Shown here: piece after piece, positions 1-7,404 of the stretch
Numbering within the stretch: the first letter of the stretch is position 1
How the letters are laid out: each line of letters begins with the position of its first letter
From: Bacteroidota bacterium
GTDB lineage: Bacteria > Bacteroidota > Ignavibacteria > Ignavibacteriales > Ignavibacteriaceae
Length of the DNA: 14,643 nucleotides
Assembly: GCA_021796135.1 (NCBI GenBank)
Contig: JAJYOQ010000053.1
Coordinates: 1-14,643 of the forward strand
Direction: 5' to 3'
Position numbers and translations under genes: made by a program
The notes under the pieces: model-generated
What the model was told of the DNA's origin: nothing
The model's database searches: none
The model's input: only the letters and a program-made list of their open reading frames with translations

Positions 1-1
1 T

Positions 2-124
2 ACAAAAATTGTTTTAAAAGAAACTTCTAAAGCTGTAAAAATTGTTGAAAGTAAACTAGGTGATGATTCAGCTTTATACGGAGGATTGGTACTGACAGAA
101 GAATTTTTAAAATTGAAAATTTAA
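2..124 (+). CDS. C-terminal end of a ROK-family sugar kinase or regulator (5' end outside window)
   Basis: Only the last 40 codons are present, in frame 2, ending in TAA at 122-124. The fragment contains KLGDDSALYGGLVL, which resembles the conserved C-terminal LGDDAGLxGAA segment of ROK proteins (glucokinases, N-acetyl sugar kinases and Nag/Xyl repressors). In these families this segment sits near the end of the second actin-like ATPase lobe. Nothing upstream is visible, so kinase and repressor cannot be told apart. The stop codon lies inside the 8-bp target duplication of the adjacent insertion sequence, so the reading frame appears to be undamaged by the insertion. Originally the gene would have converged on the ABC-F gene with a 4-nt overlap. 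The family call rests on a short motif and is moderate. Confidence 0.6.
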   Translation, partial: TKIVLKETSKAVKIVESKLGDDSALYGGLVLTEEFLKLKI

Positions 125-126
125 TT
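119..126. repeat. Target site duplication, left copy (ATTTAATT)
   Basis: The 8-bp word ATTTAATT directly precedes the left end of the insertion sequence and recurs exactly at 1534-1541, directly after the right end. Eight to nine bp is the usual duplication size for the IS256 family. This copy contains the TAA stop of the ROK gene (122-124). Confidence 0.8.
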
Positions 127-154
127 AGGAGTGTAAATATTTTTGTGTAAATGG
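127..154 (+). repeat. IS256-family left terminal inverted repeat
   Basis: This end matches the reverse complement of 1506-1533 at 19 of 28 positions. The blocks TGTAAA (132-137) and TTTGTGTAAA (142-151) are identical. The mismatches cluster at the tip and at four consecutive bases, 138-141. It is the likely transposase binding site, preceded immediately by the ATTTAATT duplication. Confidence 0.75.
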
Positions 155-168
155 TTAATAAAGAGAAT

Positions 169-209
169 TAGATAAATGCTGTGGAGCGTAGCGGAACAGC
201 ATTTATCTA
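169..209. other. Perfect 14-bp stem hairpin inside the IS left end
   Basis: TAGATAAATGCTGT (169-182) pairs perfectly with ACAGCATTTATCTA (196-209) around a 13-base, G-rich loop (183-195). It lies between the left inverted repeat and the transposase start codon at 263. No T-run follows it on the plus strand, so it is not a standard intrinsic terminator. In several IS families, structures at this position block read-through transcription or hide the transposase ribosome site. A similar insulating role is inferred here, not shown. Confidence 0.7.
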
Positions 210-262
210 TGAGAAAAAAATTACTAATTTATTAACTAAAATCCGAAAGGAAAGTTACACTC

Positions 263-1495
263 ATGGAACTAACTGAAGAAATTCTCGAGCAATTAAAAGC
301 TGATCTGTCAAAAGCAAAGAACTACGAAGACCTAATGGGCAAGGATGGAGCTATAAAAAAGCTTATAGCAAAATCCATAGAACAGATGCTTGAAAGCGAG
401 CTAACTGAACATCTTGGATACGAGAAACATTCGCCCGAAGGTAGAAACAGCGGTAACAGCCGCAACGGTAAGACTCATAAAACTCTGAAGAACGATAGCG
501 GAGAAATTGAAATTACTGTCCCACGAGATCGTAATGGTCAGTTTGATCCGGTAATTGTCAAGAAGTATGAGAGAACCATTGGGCCGATAGAAGATAAAAT
601 AATCTCCATGTATGCCAAGGGAATGACGGTTCGGGATATACAGAGCCATATTCAAGAGATGTATGGTTTAGATGTATCCTCGACACTTATATCAAACATT
701 ACAGAAAAAATAGTTGATATCGCCACAGAATGGCAGAACAGACCTCTTGATAGTATTTATCCGATAGTATTTCTTGATGCTATTCATTACAAAGTAAGGG
801 ACTCAGACTCTAAGAAGGTAACATCCAAGGCAGCCTACACTTGTCTTGGCGTTGAATTAAGCGGCAGAAAAGACTTACTCGGTCTCTGGATCGGAGAGGC
901 AGAAGGGGCTAATTTTTGGCTTAAAGTTTTAACAGAGCTGAAGAATCGTGGAGTTAAAGATATTCTTATTGCATGCATTGATGGATTAAAAGGTTTTCCG
1001 GAGGCAATAAATACTGTTTTCCCTAAGACAGAAATCCAGCTCTGTGTAATACACCAAATACGTAATACTCTAAAATACATTGTTTCAAAAGACCAGAAGG
1101 AATTTATGAAACAACTCAAACCGGTTTATTCTGCACCTACAGAGGAAGCTGCCTTAAGGAATCTTAAAGAACTTGAAGACAGATGGGCAGGTAAATATTC
1201 TCTGGCCCTAAAATCTTGGAGACAAAACTGGGATAACTTAGCCACTTTCTTCAAGTACCCTGAAGAAATAAGGACGATTATTTATACTACCAATGCTGTT
1301 GAGTCGGTTCACCGACAGTTTAGAAAAGTCACAAAAACCAGGTCGCTTTTCCCTAATGATGATGCTCTTAAAAAAATGCTATATTTAGCATATAGGGATT
1401 TATCAAAAAAGTGGACTATGCCTATTAGAAATTGGGCAATTGTTATTTCTAATTTTTCTATTATTTTTGATGAAAGGCTTAGGTCTTTCTTATGA
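263..1495 (+). CDS. IS256-family (mutator-type) DDE transposase, intact
   Basis: This 410-residue protein catalyses cut-and-paste or copy-out movement of its own element through a metal-dependent DDE active site. The three catalytic residues can be placed as D172 (in FLDAIHYK), D240 (in IACIDGLKGFPEAI) and E347 (in TTNAVESVHRQFRK). CVIHQIRN at 261-268 carries the C-x2-H pair typical of the family. The N-terminal about 150 residues form the DNA-binding part, including a helix-turn-helix-like MTVRDIQSHIQEMYG segment at 121-135. Length is typical for IS256 transposases (about 390-410) and no frameshift or stop is visible. The ATG at 263 follows AAGGAAAG (247-254), a good ribosome site. No terminator is visible between the stop and the right IS end, so transcripts could run on into the antisense strand of the ABC-F gene. 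Confidence 0.95.
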   Translation: MELTEEILEQLKADLSKAKNYEDLMGKDGAIKKLIAKSIEQMLESELTEHLGYEKHSPEGRNSGNSRNGKTHKTLKNDSGEIEITVPRDRNGQFDPVIVKKYERTIGPIEDKIISMYAKGMTVRDIQSHIQEMYGLDVSSTLISNITEKIVDIATEWQNRPLDSIYPIVFLDAIHYKVRDSDSKKVTSKAAYTCLGVELSGRKDLLGLWIGEAEGANFWLKVLTELKNRGVKDILIACIDGLKGFPEAINTVFPKTEIQLCVIHQIRNTLKYIVSKDQKEFMKQLKPVYSAPTEEAALRNLKELEDRWAGKYSLALKSWRQNWDNLATFFKYPEEIRTIIYTTNAVESVHRQFRKVTKTRSLFPNDDALKKMLYLAYRDLSKKWTMPIRNWAIVISNFSIIFDERLRSFL

Positions 1496-1505
1496 AACTA
1501 AATTG

Positions 1506-1533
1506 CCGTTTACACAAATTATTTTACAGACTC
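1506..1533 (-). repeat. IS256-family right terminal inverted repeat
   Basis: Read on the minus strand, this end begins GAGTCTGTAAAA and contains TTTGTGTAAAC. The GTGTAAA block starts at base 19 from the tip, as in IS256. It lies 10 bases after the transposase stop codon and is followed directly by the second ATTTAATT copy. Confidence 0.75.
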
Positions 1534-1541
1534 ATTTAATT
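1534..1541. repeat. Target site duplication, right copy (ATTTAATT)
   Basis: This is an exact copy of 119-126. It contains the stop codon of the ABC-F gene, which reads TTA on the plus strand at 1536-1538, so the gene kept its own terminus after the insertion. Confidence 0.8.
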
Positions 1542-3485
1542 GAATTGTTTCTCTATTCTTTGCAATTTTTCAGAAAGATTTTCCCATTCTTTTATTTTAT
1601 CTTCTAATATAGTTTTTGTTTCTTTGTATAATAATAAAGTTTCTTTTGCTTTAGTCGGATTGCTAAAAACTTCAGGAAGTGTCATATTATTTTCTAACTC
1701 TTTTTCTTTTTTTTCTAAACTTTCAATTTGAGATTCTAAATTTGATATATTTTCAATCAATAATTTTGATGCTTGATATTTCTTTTGCCGGTTAGCAGCA
1801 TCAATTCTTTTCTGATCTTTCTTTGAAATTGTTTCGGATGAGTTATTATAAATGGAAGTACGAATTTCATCGTTACTAGCTTGTTCTAATTTCTTTAATA
1901 GATAAAATTCGATGCCTCCATCGAACAATTTCCTTTCATTCTTCTTAATTTCTAATACTTTATTCACAATTGGAATAAGGAAGTCAACATCATGCGAAAC
2001 TAAAATTAAAGAGCCGGTAAAGTCAATAAGAGCTTGCTGAAGTACTTTTTTAGATGAAATATCCAGGTGATTAGTTGGCTCATCAAGTATTATAAAATTT
2101 GCTTTTGTTAATAAAATTTTTGCTAATGCAACTCGGCTTTTCTCACCACCAGAAAGAACACCAATTTTCTTAAAAACATCATCTCCTGTAAATAAAAAAG
2201 ATCCCAAAAGACTTCGGAGCTGTCCTAATGTTTTGTCTTCAGCTATTCCTTCTAATGTTTCTAAAATATCTAAATCAGGATTAAGGTTATCGGCAACATC
2301 TTGAGCATAGTAAGAGATTAAGGTATTATGCCCAATAATTCTTTCACCTTTATCAAAATTCAATTGTCCCGATATTATTTTTGAAAGTGTCGTTTTACCG
2401 GCTCCGTTTGTACCGACAAATGCTATTTTCTCTCCTCTGTTTACTTTAAAATCAAGATCAGAAAAAATAATTTTGTCACCGTAAGACTTAGAAATCGCTT
2501 TTAGTTCAATATTTGTCTTTCCACTGATAGGAGGATCGGGGAATCTTATGGAAATATTACCTGTATTTTCCGGTAGTTCAATCAGTTCAATTTTGTCGAG
2601 CTGCTTAATTCGGCTTTGAACTTGCTTAGCTTTTGTGGCTTTATATCGAAACCTTTCTATAAAGCTTTCAGTAGCTTTAATTTTCTTTTGTTGAATAATA
2701 TACTGATTTGATAGCTGTGTATCCCTCTCATCTTTATATCTTAAATATGCATCATAATCTCCATTAAAAGAAAAGAATTTGCCCATAAATATTTCTAAAG
2801 TTTTATTGGTCACGTTATTAATAAACCTTTTATCATGCGAAACAATTAATAAGGAGCCTTTATAACTTTTTAAGAAAGAGATTAACCACTCAAGAGAGTC
2901 TAAATCAAGATGATTTGTCGGTTCATCCATCAATATAATATCGTTTTGCGAGATTAGAATTTTTGCTAAAGCTATTCTCATTTGCCATCCGCCGGAGAAT
3001 TCATTAGTGAGCCTATTGAAGTCACTTTCTTCAAAACCTAAACCAATTAAAATTTTCTCAATTTTAGAATCTATGCTGTATGAGTCTAATTCTTGAAGTT
3101 TATAATGCACTTCGCCTAATTGGTTGATCAAATCAGTTCGAATTTCTTCAGAAAGGTCATCTTTAGCAAGAGTATCAGTAATAAAAATTTCTTTTTCATT
3201 TAGCGAGACTATACTTGTTAATGCGCTTTTAGCTTCGTTTAAAAGCGTCTTTCCTTGGTGAGTAATATGGTCTTGAGGTAAATATCCAATTGAAATGTTC
3301 TTTTGTCGGAAAATTCTTCCGGATTCGGGCTGAAGTTCATTGTTAATTAATTTTAGCAAAGATGATTTCCCGGTGCCGTTTGCTCCGACAAGTGAGATTT
3401 TGTCTCCGGAATTGATTGTATAATTAATATCCTGGAAGAGATATTTTCCATTAAATTGAAGTGATAAATTCGAAAGAGCAATCAT
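1536..3485 (-). CDS. ABC-F family ATPase (ribosome-associated, Uup/YheS-like)
   Basis: This 649-residue cytosolic protein has two ABC ATPase domains and no membrane segments, the hallmark of ABC-F proteins. These bind the ribosomal E site and help stalled translation or ribosome maturation. Domain 1 has Walker A GANGTGKSS (34-42), signature FSGGW (163-167) and Walker B with DEPTNHLD (about 187-194). Domain 2 has GTNGAGKTT (358-366), LSGGE (444-448) and a second DEPTNHLD (about 468-475). Between them, about 245-310 is the charged helical P-site tRNA-interaction linker, with the usual K/R/Q-rich pattern. Residues about 553-649 are a lysine/glutamate-rich coiled coil, as in Uup-like members. All catalytic motifs are intact. 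It is last in the minus-strand cluster after a 70-nt gap with a promoter candidate, and no clear Shine-Dalgarno precedes the ATG. The sequence gives no reason to call it an antibiotic-resistance type. The subfamily is uncertain. Confidence 0.95.
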   Translation of the reverse strand: MIALSNLSLQFNGKYLFQDINYTINSGDKISLVGANGTGKSSLLKLINNELQPESGRIFRQKNISIGYLPQDHITHQGKTLLNEAKSALTSIVSLNEKEIFITDTLAKDDLSEEIRTDLINQLGEVHYKLQELDSYSIDSKIEKILIGLGFEESDFNRLTNEFSGGWQMRIALAKILISQNDIILMDEPTNHLDLDSLEWLISFLKSYKGSLLIVSHDKRFINNVTNKTLEIFMGKFFSFNGDYDAYLRYKDERDTQLSNQYIIQQKKIKATESFIERFRYKATKAKQVQSRIKQLDKIELIELPENTGNISIRFPDPPISGKTNIELKAISKSYGDKIIFSDLDFKVNRGEKIAFVGTNGAGKTTLSKIISGQLNFDKGERIIGHNTLISYYAQDVADNLNPDLDILETLEGIAEDKTLGQLRSLLGSFLFTGDDVFKKIGVLSGGEKSRVALAKILLTKANFIILDEPTNHLDISSKKVLQQALIDFTGSLILVSHDVDFLIPIVNKVLEIKKNERKLFDGGIEFYLLKKLEQASNDEIRTSIYNNSSETISKKDQKRIDAANRQKKYQASKLLIENISNLESQIESLEKKEKELENNMTLPEVFSNPTKAKETLLLYKETKTILEDKIKEWENLSEKLQRIEKQFN

Positions 3486-3522
3486 TAGTATTTAAAATAT
3501 TCTAGAAGGTTTGATTATTTAA

Positions 3523-3551
3523 ATTATATGCAGTCTGCAAATAAAAACAAA
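3523..3551 (-). promoter_or_regulatory. Candidate promoter for the ABC-F gene, with dyad in the spacer
   Basis: On the minus strand, TTTG (3548-3551) is followed after 19 bases by a perfect TATAAT (3523-3528). This fits the Bacteroidetes -33 TTTG spacing and equally a sigma70-type TTTGTT-N17-TATAAT arrangement. It lies in the 70-nt gap, about 38 nt upstream of the ABC-F ATG. An 11-base dyad, TGCAG-T-CTGCA (3529-3539), abuts the -10 and could be an operator. This is a motif match only. Confidence 0.4.
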
Positions 3552-3555
3552 AATA

Positions 3556-5814
3556 TTATTTTCGTAATACAGCCACTTTAGATGTTGTTACATTGTTTCC
3601 GCTTTGATCAAAAGCAACTATTAGATAGACACCGCTATTTACAAGATTTCCCTTAGCATCTCTACCGTCCCAGTTTGCTATTCTTCCTCCAGGAGATTGA
3701 AAGTCGTCAATCAATTTTCCAGTAATTGAGACTATTTTTATTTCAGAGTTACTTATAAGACCGTCAATAGTTAAATTATTAACATCACCGTCATGAATTA
3801 CAAAAGGATTTGGGTAAATAAAAAGTTTAGAGAAACTACTAAGCGGCTTAACCGCTGAAGTTTTGAAGGATGTCAAACTTGCATCAGTTCCGACATATAC
3901 AATTCCGGTGTTTTGATCTACTGCAATACTTGTTATATTATTCGATGAAAGGGGACTATTGGCGGTGTTAAATTGTCCCAAAACGGTAGTTCCATCTGAA
4001 CTAACTAAAATTAGGCCTTGAGTTGTTCCTATCCATTTGTCGTTAATCGGATCAACGGCCATACAGGTCACTATCTGCTGTCTTAATGAAAAGATAGAGG
4101 ATATTACTAATGAAGATTTCCCGCCGTCGAAAATCCCACCTGTATTAGTAACTATATTGACCCCGGCATTGGTACCTACCCAGACATCGCCACGTTGATC
4201 TACAACAACAGAACTAATCGTATTGCTGCTTAACCCATCAGAAGTTGTTAAATATCCCGAAATATCATCATTTGCATTAGTAAAAGTCTTATTTTCGTTA
4301 AAATAATAAAGTCCCGGATGGCTGGCGTCCAATGATGAATACCATTTAGTATCATATTGGTCAATAACCAGATTGTAATTTTGCTCTAAGTGCAATCCTT
4401 GAGCGGCAGGAATTTGGAAATGATACCATGTACTATCCGGAGTAAGAGTAGAAAGGGTATAATTATCCACAGCTCCATAGTTCAGCACCCATAAATCATT
4501 TTTTGAATCATACCCAAATGCAGATATGACCAAAAATGAAGGATCGGCTTGAATTCCATGCATCCCGGTATTCGCGATAGAAAAATCTTCAATATTGGAA
4601 TTTATTACTTTTATGAACCCTTTGCCCCAACTTCCGAAATAAATAGTATTATCAGGTGCAGCATAAACAACTTGAAAATAATTAGTAGGTAAGGATGGAG
4701 TGTTAGCTGTATTGAAATTTCTCCAAGTCATGCCTGAGTATTCATAAAATCCTTGTCCTGTTACGTCTTGTCCACTTGCTGACCATAAGTTACCGTTATT
4801 ATCGACTGCCATACTAGGAAATTGGTTAACATACGGTCCGTTTGGATGAAGAAAATCATTTGAGCTTGATCCATCAATAAAAACAAAACCTGTGGATCCT
4901 GCTGCAATAATTCCATATTCACTTGAATATGCGAGTTTGTCTATATTTGACGAACTATTATAAATTGATTTCAAAATTGTATTTGAATTGCTAACATAAT
5001 ATGAATAAACAGAATTATTGGTTAATATAAAAAGAGTATCACCAGCAGCTAAAATATCATTTATATTTGAACTATTAAATGAAGGTATCAATGATTGCCA
5101 GGATATACCATTAAATTGAGAAAGCCCACTAGCAGTTGCAGCAATTAAATTATTATTAAAGATAATTACTTTGTTAATTGTGTTAGATGGGAGCCCGTTT
5201 GAAGTGGTGAAATTATTCCATGATTCGGGAGCAGATAAATTGGTAGCGTTATTTTTTTGAACTGCAATGCCGTTTTGTGTCGCCGCATAAATTAAGCCTG
5301 ATTTTAAGGCACTATTGACCTGAGAATTCGAAGGAAAAGATCCGAATTTAAAGAATGTGTCATAAAATATTAGATTTACCGGATCAATTAAGGAAATGCC
5401 GAATGAAGTTGAAACAATAATTGTATCCCCGGAAGCTTGAATGTCATTAATCTGCTTGTTTGTCTGATCTGAATTATATATATCTAAAATCGGATGGATT
5501 GAATTAGTAGCAGGATTATAAACATTAATTGATCCATTTGCGCTGCCAAACCAAATTTTACCATATTTATCTATAGTTACTGAGGTTAAGTCATTATCAA
5601 ATAATCCGTCTGTTTTATGAATAGTTTGAAATGATTCAGTTTTGGTATTATAGAAAAAACCACCTCCGTTTGTTGCTGCCCAAATGCCGTTGGAGTTAAC
5701 ATCTAAAGCAGTAACATTTTTCATATCAGTATAATTTTCCCAATCAGAAATTTGCTGTGCAAATAACTTAGTGAAAGATAAAAAAAAGAATAAGATACAG
5801 ATATTTCTTTTCAT
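3556..5814 (-). CDS. PorZ-like secreted beta-propeller protein with type IX secretion C-terminal domain
   Basis: This 752-residue exported protein starts with a signal peptide (residues 1-19, hydrophobic core ICILFFFLSF, probable cut at LFA-QQ). The body is a run of beta-propeller blades of the two-component-regulator type, recognisable as repeated D-x-x-G-x-x-W-x-G/A patterns, for example DKYGKIWFGS, DNNGNLWSAS, DQRGDVWVGT and DPINDKWIGT. Residues about 661-752 form an Ig-like tail beginning YPNPF (667-671), with ITGK, WDGRDAKGNLV and SGVYLI, as in T9SS sorting domains and FlgD-like folds. The N-terminal pattern (DWENYTD, IWAATNGGGFFYN, TDGLFDNDLTS, TSFGISLIDP) resembles PorZ, the two-propeller protein of the T9SS attachment complex that works with the PorU sortase and binds anionic LPS. 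The length is close to PorZ. Its start lies one base after the upstream membrane-protein stop, with AAGGAA (5819-5824) inside that gene, so translation is probably coupled. It could instead be a generic propeller T9SS cargo. Confidence 0.65.
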   Translation of the reverse strand: MKRNICILFFFLSFTKLFAQQISDWENYTDMKNVTALDVNSNGIWAATNGGGFFYNTKTESFQTIHKTDGLFDNDLTSVTIDKYGKIWFGSANGSINVYNPATNSIHPILDIYNSDQTNKQINDIQASGDTIIVSTSFGISLIDPVNLIFYDTFFKFGSFPSNSQVNSALKSGLIYAATQNGIAVQKNNATNLSAPESWNNFTTSNGLPSNTINKVIIFNNNLIAATASGLSQFNGISWQSLIPSFNSSNINDILAAGDTLFILTNNSVYSYYVSNSNTILKSIYNSSSNIDKLAYSSEYGIIAAGSTGFVFIDGSSSNDFLHPNGPYVNQFPSMAVDNNGNLWSASGQDVTGQGFYEYSGMTWRNFNTANTPSLPTNYFQVVYAAPDNTIYFGSWGKGFIKVINSNIEDFSIANTGMHGIQADPSFLVISAFGYDSKNDLWVLNYGAVDNYTLSTLTPDSTWYHFQIPAAQGLHLEQNYNLVIDQYDTKWYSSLDASHPGLYYFNENKTFTNANDDISGYLTTSDGLSSNTISSVVVDQRGDVWVGTNAGVNIVTNTGGIFDGGKSSLVISSIFSLRQQIVTCMAVDPINDKWIGTTQGLILVSSDGTTVLGQFNTANSPLSSNNITSIAVDQNTGIVYVGTDASLTSFKTSAVKPLSSFSKLFIYPNPFVIHDGDVNNLTIDGLISNSEIKIVSITGKLIDDFQSPGGRIANWDGRDAKGNLVNSGVYLIVAFDQSGNNVTTSKVAVLRK

Positions 5815-5815
5815 T

Positions 5816-7393
5816 TTATTCCTTAATTTTAATAAATCTGCCGTTTGAAAAAGTATAAAGTATCTTATTCATTAACTCCTGATCTTTAACAACTAATGAT
5901 TTTCTTGATATTTTAATTTTATTATTAGTTTCAAAATTAATATTTTTCCCATCATTAAAAAGTATAAAATAATTATCTTTAACCTGATTTAGCATAATGT
6001 TTTTATCTTTTATTTTAATAAATAGAGAATCTTCAAAGTTATAAATAAAACTCTTCGAATAAACATTCACATTGACGGTTTTAGCAAAATTTCCATAATA
6101 ATTTAATAACTGACTAAATCCCAAATTAAAGACAGGAATATCATCCACCTTTGCCGGAATAGTTAAAAAATTAGCTTCATTGGATTTTTCTATTTCACTT
6201 TTATTAGCAGATAAAAATGTTTTCAAAGAACTAATTGCTTTATTAGAGTCGAGAATCCAATCATTTTCTTTGAAGAGGAGTGTCGATGAATAGATAATTA
6301 ATAATGAAACAGCGATAATTATCGGGATTATTTTTTTATTAAAATTAAGGGAAAATATAAAATAAGATACAAAACCTGTGAATCCTACTTCGGGAAGATA
6401 CAAATACCATCTCATAAACAATCGACTAGCCGGGGCTAATGTGATAATAATGAATAATAGAAAAAATATTAAAATAGGTTCTTTTTTAGCTTTTTTTGAA
6501 AGAAAATAAACAAGCGGAAAAAATAAAATTACAATAGAAGCGAGCGATAATAATTTATAATGGATTACTATATTCTGAACTTCTCGAATGAAAAAAGGGA
6601 ACGCTAATAAACCGAAAAAAAGGAAATAGTTTTTAATCGCATCAAAAATAGTGTGCACTGAATGTGCATCTTTTGCTTCAAAAACATTATTACTGAAACA
6701 AATAATTCTGAACAAAATAAAGAAAGCCATAACTATTAAATAGGGGAGAGACCGTTTTATACTTTCTTTTAATTTATGCGGAGTATTAGAAAAATAGTAT
6801 GAAATTAGAATGATTGTTAATGGGAAGCTGAAAGCCATCTCTTTAGATAAGAGTGCTAAAAAAAATAGTATTAACGAATAAATATCTACCTTACAATTTT
6901 TCCTAATAAAGATGAGAATTCCGGATAAATAAAAAATGATCATTAATCGATCGAATAAATCTGTTTGCCAAAAAATTACATAGTCATTTATTGGAAAAGC
7001 AATAAAAAGCAATGAACCAAACAGAGCAATAATCTTATTATTTTCCTTACCGGAAAGAATATTTAACAACAGAAAATAAACTATAATGCCTGTGCAAATT
7101 AGTAAAGATATGTTAAATAGTCGGTAATATTCAAAATTGTAATGAAAAATTGAAGTAGTTATCCCTGAGATAAAATCTCCTAGCGGACGATAATAATAAC
7201 CGTCATATTCCTTCTTATCAAACAAATTAATAAAGCCAAGAAATGAGGTCACGGCATTTCTTTGAATGAAAGAAATTTCATCATTAATAAATGGGATCTT
7301 GATTGAAGGAAGATATAGAAAGAAAGTAAAAAAAGAAATAATACAGCTATTAAAAAAATTATTCTTTAATAATTTCCCTGAAGATAGGTTCAT
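5816..7393 (-). CDS. Polytopic membrane protein, probable GT-C-fold glycosyltransferase (TMTC/PMT-like)
   Basis: This 525-residue protein has about ten hydrophobic helices spread over residues 15-372, followed by a soluble, lysine/asparagine-rich C-terminal part (about 375-525). Features of lipid-phosphate-sugar-using GT-C enzymes are visible. There is an acidic N-D-E (37-39) in the first external loop after helix 1, and YYRPLGD at 67-73. LLSKEMAFSFP lies at about 181-191, like the LxxKExAxxxP of TMTC/PMT proteins, and APASRLFMRWYLYLPEVGF at 320-338 resembles their ERYLYLPSVGF segment. These enzymes move sugars from polyprenyl-phosphate donors to acceptors outside the membrane. Substrate and acceptor are unknown, and the TPR repeats of TMTC proteins are absent. 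It is 11 nt downstream of ribH and 1 nt upstream of the PorZ-like gene, so a role in envelope glycan or glycoprotein assembly is a reasonable inference. The base composition is extremely AT-rich. Confidence 0.6.
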   Translation of the reverse strand: MNLSSGKLLKNNFFNSCIISFFTFFLYLPSIKIPFINDEISFIQRNAVTSFLGFINLFDKKEYDGYYYRPLGDFISGITTSIFHYNFEYYRLFNISLLICTGIIVYFLLLNILSGKENNKIIALFGSLLFIAFPINDYVIFWQTDLFDRLMIIFYLSGILIFIRKNCKVDIYSLILFFLALLSKEMAFSFPLTIILISYYFSNTPHKLKESIKRSLPYLIVMAFFILFRIICFSNNVFEAKDAHSVHTIFDAIKNYFLFFGLLAFPFFIREVQNIVIHYKLLSLASIVILFFPLVYFLSKKAKKEPILIFFLLFIIITLAPASRLFMRWYLYLPEVGFTGFVSYFIFSLNFNKKIIPIIIAVSLLIIYSSTLLFKENDWILDSNKAISSLKTFLSANKSEIEKSNEANFLTIPAKVDDIPVFNLGFSQLLNYYGNFAKTVNVNVYSKSFIYNFEDSLFIKIKDKNIMLNQVKDNYFILFNDGKNINFETNNKIKISRKSLVVKDQELMNKILYTFSNGRFIKIKE

Positions 7394-7404
7394 TTAAAAG
7401 AAAA

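Larger units (their letters stand above)
127..1533 (+). mobile_element. Complete IS256-family insertion sequence, about 1407 bp
   Basis: The element is bounded by an exact 8-bp direct repeat and by 28-bp imperfect terminal inverted repeats that match at 19 of 28 positions. The repeats share the internal block TTTGTGTAAA starting near position 16. In IS256 itself a GTGTAAA block also sits about 19 bases from the tip, which supports the boundaries chosen here. Inside are a strong subterminal hairpin, one intact transposase gene and short non-coding ends. The length is normal for the family (about 1.3-1.5 kb). The transposase gene looks richer in G and C than the very AT-rich neighbours, consistent with a separate origin. 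The intact gene, recognisable ends and perfect target duplication suggest a fairly recent and possibly still active insertion. The outermost bases of the two ends differ, so the exact tips are uncertain by a few bases. Confidence 0.85.

Noticed and set aside
401..1119. Minus-strand reading frames of 84 and 94 codons inside the transposase gene
   Set aside because: They lie wholly within an intact, well-recognised transposase gene, show no family motif and are explained as shadow frames.
1536..3485. ABC-F gene as an antibiotic-resistance determinant
   Set aside because: The general ABC-F architecture with a Uup-like C-terminal coiled coil suggests a housekeeping translation factor. Nothing seen marks a resistance subfamily.
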